A DNA stretch of 20,232 nucleotides from Kiritimatiellia bacterium (lineage in GTDB: Bacteria; Verrucomicrobiota; Kiritimatiellia; UBA8416; JABMPJ01), in the NCBI GenBank assembly GCA_029939545.1, contig JAOZSS010000022.1, positions 1 to 20,232 on the forward strand. The letters run 5' to 3'. Positions 7,003 through 15,810 of this stretch are shown here, piece by piece (position 1 is the first letter of the stretch; every line of letters starts with the position of its first letter). A program made the position numbers and the translations under genes. Below the pieces are notes generated by a model. It was not told where the DNA came from. It saw only the letters and a list, made by a program, of their open reading frames with translations, and did no database searches.

Positions 7003-7776
7003 CTAGAACTTGTACATGAGCGTGACATTGGCACGCATCGCGTCTGCACCATCGCTTTTACCAAACTCCAAGCCGGTCTTGAGCGTGATGTTCTGGTTGC
7101 CGAGCGGCATGTAGATACCGGGGATGATCGACCAGTTGTCGCCGGTATCCTCGAAGCTGCCCATCAGCTCAATGCCGGTGGCGATTCCGTGGGGGGCTGC
7201 CGAAATGGGCGTCTTCACGCCGAGCGCCCAGGTCGTATCGCTCTCATCACCCTCTTCTTCATAGCCCAGGTTGAGCGTGATATTGCGGTGCTCTCCGAAG
7301 TCTTTCCCAACGATCAGCATACCCGCGTACACGTTATCTTCACTGCCGAGCAATTGCTCCGCCCGGTGGAACGGAACTTCAATGGTTCCGACCATGGCGA
7401 TGTCCACAATCCAGTCTTCGATCACGCGATACTGGAGACTCCCCGCTACGGCCTCCATAAAGGGGGAGGGGCCATTGGGTTCATAGTTCTCGCGTTCTTC
7501 ATCGACGATATGGTCGATGCCGAATCCGGCGAAATGGGTATGAATATCGAGCATGAGCCGGTCCGTGACTCCATAGGAGATACCCGGCGTGAACTCCCAG
7601 TGATCCAGGTTGGGATTGTCCCTGTCATCCACCATATAGTCGTAGTGCAGATGAAGCACAGACTCCCCCCGCTTGGCGGTTGAGTAGCTCTCCATCTCGA
7701 TGTATTCCATCGCGTGATGCGCCAACGCGCTTCCCGCTAGCATTCCACAGCAAACAGTCAGAATAGTTCTCTTCAT
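7003..7776 (-). CDS. Outer-membrane beta-barrel of the nickel locus, putative nickel channel
   Basis: This 257-residue predicted outer-membrane protein heads the nickel operon and probably admits nickel or a nickel complex to the periplasm. The signal peptide is residues 1-19 (MKRTILTVCCGMLAGSALA), leaving a mature N-terminus HHAMEYIEMESY. The body is a series of short amphipathic strands, with many His, Asp and Glu in the first half (LHLHYDY, DIHTHFAGFGIDH). It ends in MYKF, a C-terminal Phe typical of barrels folded by the BAM machinery. I chose ATG 7776 over the upstream in-frame ATG at 7797, because it directly precedes the signal peptide and has AGAGGA 10 bases away. A half-perfect NikR box lies 99-125 bp upstream. 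The nikK reading frame begins within about 50 bp after the stop. Substrate is inferred from context only. Confidence 0.75.
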   Translation of the reverse strand: MKRTILTVCCGMLAGSALAHHAMEYIEMESYSTAKRGESVLHLHYDYMVDDRDNPNLDHWEFTPGISYGVTDRLMLDIHTHFAGFGIDHIVDEERENYEPNGPSPFMEAVAGSLQYRVIEDWIVDIAMVGTIEVPFHRAEQLLGSEDNVYAGMLIVGKDFGEHRNITLNLGYEEEGDESDTTWALGVKTPISAAPHGIATGIELMGSFEDTGDNWSIIPGIYMPLGNQNITLKTGLEFGKSDGADAMRANVTLMYKF

Positions 7777-7874
7777 TGTTCTTGTTTCCTCTCGCATAGT
7801 TCTCTCTCATTGGCAATACGTCCCACTTGTGCCTGTTCTTCGCTCTGCTCGATCCGTACCTCTTGCCGCTGCAC

Positions 7875-7901
7875 GGCATACGATTCTGTATTCCGTAACA
7901 C
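7875..7901. promoter_or_regulatory. Second, imperfect NikR operator in front of the nickel transport operon
   Basis: The sequence GGCATAC-N13-GTAACAC has a perfect right half and a 4/7 left half. It keeps the same 13-bp spacing as the perfect site at 8368-8394. It lies between nikR and the outer-membrane barrel gene and overlaps the best -10 candidate for that operon, so NikR binding would block transcription. The match was found by eye. Confidence 0.7.
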
Positions 7902-7912
7902 CGCTCGTTCAA
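7885..7912 (-). promoter_or_regulatory. Candidate promoter of the nickel transport operon
   Basis: On the minus strand TTGAAC (7912-7907) and TACAGA (7890-7885) are separated by 16 bp and preceded by a T8 tract. The hexamers match 4/6 and 3/6 of the sigma-70 consensus. The -10 lies inside the imperfect NikR box, which supports the position more than the hexamers do. Confidence 0.35.
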
Positions 7913-7939
7913 AAAAAAGATGGTTTGGTTTTCTCCCGT

Positions 7940-8356
7940 CTATCCCAATTCCTTGCCGGTCGAACTGAGCGACAGGCTCGCATGCAGTACGCCCTTCTGC
8001 TGTCGCAACATAGTGGCCATCTCCTGGATCTCGGTGGCCGGACCCTTGGTCAGTACCATCTCGGCGCACATATGTTTGTCGAGATGCACATGCGTCGAAG
8101 CCAGAACCAGATCATGATGATGATGCTGAAGACGGGTCAGCTTCTTGCTGAGCTCACGCGTTTCGTGATCGTAAACCAGCGTGATGGTACCCACCACCTC
8201 TTCGTTGCCCTGCCACTCCTCCTCAACCAGCCGCTCGCGCAGCAGGTCGCGCACAAACTCCGACCGGTTAGCATATTTGTGCTTCCTGACCAGGCTTTCC
8301 AGCCGCTCAAGAAGGCTGGGTTCTATGGAAATGCTGAAACGAGACAGATCGGTCAT
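7940..8356 (-). CDS. nikR: Nickel-responsive regulator NikR
   Basis: This cytoplasmic repressor senses Ni(II) and shuts off nickel uptake genes. It has 138 residues, close to the E. coli length of 133. The N-terminal ribbon-helix-helix DNA-binding domain is SRFSISIEPSLLERLESL with YANRSEFVRDLLRERL (about 5-43). The C-terminal ACT-like domain keeps all four high-affinity nickel ligands: H78 (first of HHHH), H89 and H91 (in STHVHL) and C97 (in HMCAEM). These correspond to E. coli H76, H87, H89 and C95. GGAG precedes the ATG at 5 bases. A perfect NikR operator begins 11 bp upstream of the ATG, so the gene should be autoregulated. It is transcribed in the same direction as the transport operon, from its own promoter region. 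Confidence 0.96.
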   Translation of the reverse strand: MTDLSRFSISIEPSLLERLESLVRKHKYANRSEFVRDLLRERLVEEEWQGNEEVVGTITLVYDHETRELSKKLTRLQHHHHDLVLASTHVHLDKHMCAEMVLTKGPATEIQEMATMLRQQKGVLHASLSLSSTGKELG

Positions 8357-8367
8357 ACAGGCTCCAT

Positions 8368-8394
8368 GTGTTACGAACTCAAGAACCGTAACAC
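8368..8394. promoter_or_regulatory. Perfect NikR operator upstream of nikR
   Basis: GTGTTAC-N13-GTAACAC is a perfect inverted repeat; the arms extend to 8 bp each (GTGTTACG/CGTAACAC). It matches the NikR box described for Desulfovibrio-type deltaproteobacteria (GTGTTAC with 13-14 bp spacing), not the E. coli GTATGA-N16-TCATAC form. It lies 11 bp before the nikR ATG and would block nikR transcription. It is about 45 bp from the -35 of the divergent promoter, so control of the plus-strand genes is less likely. Confidence 0.9.
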
Positions 8395-8438
8395 CATGAA
8401 GAAGTTACGGTCAATCCGCTTTCTTCGCACAAATCCGA

Positions 8439-8467
8439 TTGACGTCGCCTAGCTGTCGTCATACAGT
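8439..8467 (+). promoter_or_regulatory. Sigma-70-like promoter for the EIIA-antiporter operon
   Basis: TTGACG (8439-8444) and TACAGT (8462-8467) are separated by exactly 17 bp, matching 5/6 and 4/6 of the consensus. The expected start near 8474 leaves a leader of about 63 bases before the ATG. Confidence 0.6.
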
Positions 8468-8476
8468 GCCCAGTAC

Positions 8477-8493
8477 TGGACAAGTTTGGACAA
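8477..8493 (+). repeat. Direct repeat TGGACAA, 10-bp period, at the predicted transcription start
   Basis: TGGACAA occurs at 8477-8483 and 8487-8493, one helical turn apart, just downstream of the -10. It could be a regulator or activator site for the antiporter operon; chance is also possible for a 7-base repeat. Confidence 0.3.
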
Positions 8494-8536
8494 CACAGGA
8501 CCTAAAGAGACAAAGGCATCTTCTAAAAGGTGGGGC

Positions 8537-9034
8537 ATGATGACAACCAGTGGACAGAATGAGAAGGCGATGCTGCTGCAGCAGGCGCTAACGCCGGATC
8601 GCATCTGCTTTCTTGAGGCCGCCACAAAGGACCGTGTGCTTGGCGACGTGATTGACCTGCTTGCGGCCAGCTCCTCTGTCATCGACAAGGACGCGCTCAG
8701 AGATGCGGTGTTCAAGCGTGAGGCCGTCATGAGTACCGGTATCGGTATGGGGTTGGCTGTTCCGCATGTACGTATGGACTCCGTGGGCGAACTCGTTATG
8801 GCCATCGGCATATCCCGCGCCGGGATCGACGACTACGGCTCTCTCGATGACAAGCCGGTCCACCTCGTGTTCCTGATTGCGGCACCTTCCGGGGCGCATG
8901 TCGAGTACCTGCGTCTGCTTTCGGCCATCAGCTCGCGGGCCAAGGCCCTGGACGGTTGCCTGCTCGACTGTTCGGATGCCGATGCCTTCTACGCCCTGCT
9001 CGTCCAGACAAGCGGTGACAGCCCAAGCAACTGA
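8537..9034 (+). CDS. Stand-alone PTS EIIA type-2 domain protein
   Basis: This 165-residue cytoplasmic protein belongs to the PTS EIIA fructose/mannitol-type family (PTS_EIIA_2). H77 in STGIGMGLAVPHVRMDS is the expected phosphorylated histidine, and the flanking GxGxAxPH pattern is the family hallmark. LVFLIAAPSGAHVEYLRLLS near 110-129 is the usual second conserved block. No sugar permease is nearby; instead an antiporter gene begins 13 bp after the stop. That suggests a regulatory role, with EIIA or its phospho-form controlling the antiporter. The ATG at 8537 (or 8540) follows AAGGTGG. The upstream in-frame TTG at 8486 is unlikely because it lacks a ribosome site. EIIA-like domains of this type do occur beside Na+/H+ antiporters in other bacteria. 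Confidence 0.85.
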   Translation: MMTTSGQNEKAMLLQQALTPDRICFLEAATKDRVLGDVIDLLAASSSVIDKDALRDAVFKREAVMSTGIGMGLAVPHVRMDSVGELVMAIGISRAGIDDYGSLDDKPVHLVFLIAAPSGAHVEYLRLLSAISSRAKALDGCLLDCSDADAFYALLVQTSGDSPSN

Positions 9035-9047
9035 CGGTAGGTGCCCG

Positions 9048-10736
9048 ATGGACTTTTCTCACATTCCTGTTCTGCTCCTCGTGGGGTGCGTCATTCTGGC
9101 CGGCTCCGTGGGTGGGCGCCTGTTCCAGCTGCTCCGAATTCCCCAGGTGGTGGGTTACATCATTATGGGGGTCATTGTCGGGAAGTCGGGCCTGCACCTC
9201 ATCGATGACACGATGCTGGATGCCCTCCTGCCGCTCAACCTGCTCGCGCTCGGCATCATCGGATTCCTCATCGGCGGTGAGCTGCGCGGCAGCGTGTTCA
9301 GGAAGCACGGTCGCCAGTTCCTGATCGTGCTGTTGGCCGAAGGGCTCACGGCTGCCCTCATCGCGGGGGGGCTTACGGCGGGCATCACCTACCTCGCTAC
9401 CGGCGATGCGCGTACGTCGGTGGCTCTGGGCATGATCCTGGGGTCGATTGCGTCGGCCACGGCGCCCGCTGCTACGGTCGACGTGTTGTGGGAGTACAAG
9501 ACGCGCGGCATACTCACAACGACCGTGCTGGCAATTGTGGCCCTGGACGACGGTCTTGCGCTTGTTCTCTACAGCATTGCCTCCAGCATCGCGTCCCTCC
9601 TGCTCGGATCCGGCGAATCCTCGCTGGCAGCCAGTCTGGGGCACACCGGGATCGAAATGGGCGGAGCCGTCCTGCTGGGCGTGGGTGCGGGACTGATGCT
9701 GAACCGGTTGGTTCGCCGCATTCACGACCACGGCAAACACCTGACATTCATCGTTGGGATCTTGACATTGGTCCTCGGGCTTTCCGCGATGCTGGAGCTG
9801 GATGTGATTCTGGCGGCTATGGCCCTGGGCGCCACGCTGGTGAACCTGGCCCCGCATCGCAGCCGCGAAACCTTCCAAATCGCCGAACGCTTTGCGCAAC
9901 CGATCTATGTGCTGTTCTTCGTCTTCGTGGGCGCGCGCCTGGTCGTGCACGGGTTGACCGGCCCCATGTGGGCCCTGGCCGCGGCCTACGTACTGGGCCG
10001 TAGCGCCGGCAAATTCCTCGGGGCCTATTGGGGCGCACGCTGGGCCGGCGCGTCGGAGGCCATACGTCGCTACCTCGGTCTCTGCCTCTTCAGTCAAGCC
10101 GGTGTGGCGATCGGCCTGGCCATCATGGCCGGACTCCGTTTCGGAGAGCAGCAGCTCGGTGCCGTGAATATGGGCGATGCGATTGTCATGATCGTTACGG
10201 CGACGACTTTCCTGGTTCAGTTGGTGGGTCCGCCCTGCGTAAAGCTGGCTGTCACACGCGCGGGCGAGTGCGGATTGAATGTCACGGAGGATGACCTCCT
10301 GCATTCCATGAACGTGGGCGACGTGCTGGATGCCAATGCCCCGGCATTTCCACTGTATGCGCGCGTATCCGACATGATGCAGCAAATCGCCGACAGCGAT
10401 GCGATGCACTATGCCGTCGTGGACGATGCATCGCAGCAGGTCCTGGGTGTCGTCACCATCGATCGTCTCAAGCAGTGCCTGGCCGACATGGAGATGGGCA
10501 CCTGGCTGGTGGCGGACGACCTTTTGGAGCCGCTATGCGAAAGTGTCGCGCCGGAAACAGAACTCGCCGACGCCGTGCAGCGCCTGCGCGATGCCGGTCT
10601 CGAAGCCATGCCCGTGGTTGGCCATGCCGATCAACGCTACTTGGGCATGCTGGAACTGCGCGCCTGCGAAAAACTCATCTCCCGGGAAGTCTGGCGCCGC
10701 CGTCGGCAGGCCGATGGTATGGAAGCCGGCGCGTAG
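9048..10736 (+). CDS. Na+/H+-type cation:proton antiporter with C-terminal CBS domains
   Basis: This 562-residue inner-membrane antiporter exchanges a monovalent cation (Na+ or K+) for protons. Residues 1 to about 410 form the Na_H_exchanger domain, with the N-terminal signature RIPQVVGYIIMGVIVGKSGL (about 30-49). The acidic pair D167-D168 in VALDDGLALVLYS matches the Asp-Asp ion site of CPA2-type and NapA-like carriers. Residues of about 421-545 form a CBS-like pair (DVLDANAPAFPLYARVSDMM... LGVVTIDRL, then APETELADAVQRL... LGMLEL) that probably binds an adenine nucleotide to gate transport. I chose ATG 9048 because TAGGTG lies 4 bases upstream and the product starts directly with the first helix; the frame's earlier starts lie inside the EIIA gene. 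The last residues are Arg-rich. Confidence 0.9.
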   Translation: MDFSHIPVLLLVGCVILAGSVGGRLFQLLRIPQVVGYIIMGVIVGKSGLHLIDDTMLDALLPLNLLALGIIGFLIGGELRGSVFRKHGRQFLIVLLAEGLTAALIAGGLTAGITYLATGDARTSVALGMILGSIASATAPAATVDVLWEYKTRGILTTTVLAIVALDDGLALVLYSIASSIASLLLGSGESSLAASLGHTGIEMGGAVLLGVGAGLMLNRLVRRIHDHGKHLTFIVGILTLVLGLSAMLELDVILAAMALGATLVNLAPHRSRETFQIAERFAQPIYVLFFVFVGARLVVHGLTGPMWALAAAYVLGRSAGKFLGAYWGARWAGASEAIRRYLGLCLFSQAGVAIGLAIMAGLRFGEQQLGAVNMGDAIVMIVTATTFLVQLVGPPCVKLAVTRAGECGLNVTEDDLLHSMNVGDVLDANAPAFPLYARVSDMMQQIADSDAMHYAVVDDASQQVLGVVTIDRLKQCLADMEMGTWLVADDLLEPLCESVAPETELADAVQRLRDAGLEAMPVVGHADQRYLGMLELRACEKLISREVWRRRRQADGMEAGA

Positions 10737-10856
10737 CGGCTCTTGATGCCGACCCTTATCCGGTCTTCAGTGGCAGAACGCTCAACACCGACAATGTACT
10801 CCCGGAGGGGCTGTAGCGAGACTCCAGTGAGGCCACCCGGCGGAAAACGATTGCAG

Positions 10857-10889
10857 CCGTTGGGCAGCCGGAGCGCCTATGTCCAACGG
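10857..10889. repeat. Intergenic inverted repeat upstream of the DUF1846 gene
   Basis: The arms CCGTTGG and CCAACGG are perfect 7-bp complements separated by 19 bp, and one G-T wobble plus one more pair would extend the stem to 9. The rest of the 248-bp gap (10737-10984) shows no gene and no convincing promoter. The repeat could be a REP-like element, a terminator-like stem without a T tract, or an operator. Confidence 0.4.
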
Positions 10890-10984
10890 GTGTTACAGGG
10901 GTGGAATAATCGCATTTACCTCATCGAATCTCTATTCTACCATACGCCGGAGTGAAGATAAAAAGGGAGCGGGAGGCGGATGGC

Positions 10985-12505
10985 ATGGGGAAACAGGCGG
11001 TGGGGTTTGATAGCGAGCGATATCTGGAGGAACAGAGCGAGTATATTCTCGAGCGGGCCAAGTCCTCTGGTGACCGTCTGTATCTCGAATTCGGGGGCAA
11101 GCTGGTCTGTGACCATCATGCGGCCCGGGTGCTGCCGGGTTTCGACCCCCACGCCAAGATTCGCCTGCTGCAGCGCCTGAAAGACGTCACAGATATCATT
11201 CTCTGCATCTACGCCGGAGATATCGAACGCAAGAAGTTGCGTGCGGATTTCGGGATTACCTATGACGTGGATGTTCTCCGCCTGCTCGATGAATTTACGG
11301 CCTGGGGGTTGCACGTTGCCGCCGTAGTCATCACCCGCTACGAAGAGCAGCCCGCCGCGGTGCAGTTCAAGAATCGGTTGGAGCGTCGGGGGATCCGTAT
11401 TTACACCCACCGCGCCACCAAGGGGTATCCGACCGATGTGGATACCATCGCCAGCGAAGAGGGGTATGGTGCCAACCCCTACATTGAAGTGGATCGCCCG
11501 GTGGTCGTGGTCACGGCGCCGGGGCCCGGCAGCGGGAAGATGGCCACCTGTCTCTCGCAGATCTATCACGACCATCAAAGCGGCCGGCAGTCCGGCTATG
11601 CGAAGTTCGAGACTTTCCCTATCTGGAATCTCCCTCTCAAGCATCCCGTCAACATTGCGTATGAAGCCGCAACCGCGGACCTCGGCGATGTGAACATGGT
11701 GGACCCGTTTCACCTCGAGGCGACCGGCGAGCGCGCTATCAACTACAACCGCGACATTGAGATCTTTCCCGTTCTGAAGCGTATCCTCGAAAAGGTCACC
11801 GGGGCGGAGTCGCCATACCAGTCACCCACCCAGATGGGGGTCAACCGGGCGGGCTTTGCCATTGTCGACGACGAGGTGGTCTGCGAGGCCGCCACGCAGG
11901 AGGTGATCCGCAGGTACTTCCGGTATGGCTGCGAACACGCTCTGGGCTTTGCCTCTCCCGAGACGGTCGAACGGGCGACCTTGCTGATGGAGGAGATTGG
12001 TGGCGCCCCGGAACAGCGTCCCACCGTCCCTGTAGCACGTGAGGCCGCCGCCCAGGCCGTCGACGCCGGGAAGGGTAAGGAAGGGGTCTATTGCGGGGCG
12101 GCTCTCTGTCTGGCTGATGGCCGTGTGGTCGCGGGCCGAAACTCGAATGCTATGCACGCATCGTCCAGTCTGGTCCTGAACGCCGTGAAGACGCTCGCCA
12201 AGATTCCTCACGAGATGGACATTCTGACCGACATCACGATCGGTTCTATCACGCGACTCAAGCGGAACATCCTGCAAACCCGCCAGCTAAGCCTGAATCT
12301 GGAAGAGACCTTGATTGCGCTCAGCGTCAGTGCCATTACGAACCCGGCGGCCCAGGTGGCCATGGAGAAACTGACGGAGCTGCGCAACTGCGAGATGCAC
12401 CTGACGCATATGCCGACGCCGGGAGATGAAGCCGGACTGCGCGTCCTGGGCGTGAACGTGACAAGCGATCCGCACTTCGCCGGAAAGAATCTCTACATCC
12501 CCTAG
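10985..12505 (+). CDS. DUF1846 family protein (UPF0371), function unknown
   Basis: This 506-residue, probably cytoplasmic protein belongs to DUF1846. The N-terminus (FDSERYLEEQSEYILERA, then RLYLEFGGKL near 31-40 and HHAARVLPGF near 44-53) closely follows the family start. A glycine-rich loop APGPGSGKMATCLSQIYHD lies at 178-196. It looks like a P-loop (GPGSGK) but has Met-Ala where Ser/Thr would follow in a Walker A. The length matches the family's usual 500 or so. I chose ATG 10985 because GGGAGG lies 8 bases upstream and the product begins as family members do; an in-frame GTG at 10952 is unsupported. It lies 65 bp before carB on the same strand. Database labels such as ATP-dependent peptidase are unsupported by anything visible here. 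Confidence 0.9.
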   Translation: MGKQAVGFDSERYLEEQSEYILERAKSSGDRLYLEFGGKLVCDHHAARVLPGFDPHAKIRLLQRLKDVTDIILCIYAGDIERKKLRADFGITYDVDVLRLLDEFTAWGLHVAAVVITRYEEQPAAVQFKNRLERRGIRIYTHRATKGYPTDVDTIASEEGYGANPYIEVDRPVVVVTAPGPGSGKMATCLSQIYHDHQSGRQSGYAKFETFPIWNLPLKHPVNIAYEAATADLGDVNMVDPFHLEATGERAINYNRDIEIFPVLKRILEKVTGAESPYQSPTQMGVNRAGFAIVDDEVVCEAATQEVIRRYFRYGCEHALGFASPETVERATLLMEEIGGAPEQRPTVPVAREAAAQAVDAGKGKEGVYCGAALCLADGRVVAGRNSNAMHASSSLVLNAVKTLAKIPHEMDILTDITIGSITRLKRNILQTRQLSLNLEETLIALSVSAITNPAAQVAMEKLTELRNCEMHLTHMPTPGDEAGLRVLGVNVTSDPHFAGKNLYIP

Positions 12506-12570
12506 TCCACCCCTTTTACGATCGAGAACAAAGAACAGGAACGCCGCACCGCACAACGAAAGGAAGCCCC

Positions 12571-15774
<3,204 letters not shown>

Positions 15775-15810
15775 ACGCCGCTAACCCTGCGACAAGGAGG
15801 TGTGCTTATC

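Noticed and set aside
7911..7918. T8 tract on the minus strand after nikR as an intrinsic terminator
   Set aside because: No GC-rich stem precedes the T tract on that strand; it more likely belongs to the promoter region of the nickel operon.
8928..10409. Long minus-strand open frame (493 codons) opposite the antiporter gene
   Set aside because: It lies wholly antisense to the EIIA and antiporter genes, is full of His, Gln, Arg and Glu with no recognisable domain, and is the usual antisense shadow of GC-rich coding DNA.
10890..10896. GTGTTAC half-site upstream of the DUF1846 gene
   Set aside because: No GTAACAC-like partner occurs 13 or 14 bp downstream, so it is probably a chance match to half a NikR box.
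10952..10984. Upstream GTG start for the DUF1846 gene
   Set aside because: The extra residues are lysine/arginine-rich translated ribosome-site sequence; the ATG at 10985 has GGGAGG at the right distance and matches the family start.
15802..15810. GTG start for the ATP-grasp fusion gene
   Set aside because: It leaves only one base after GGAGG and overlaps the ribosome site; ATG 15811 has proper spacing.
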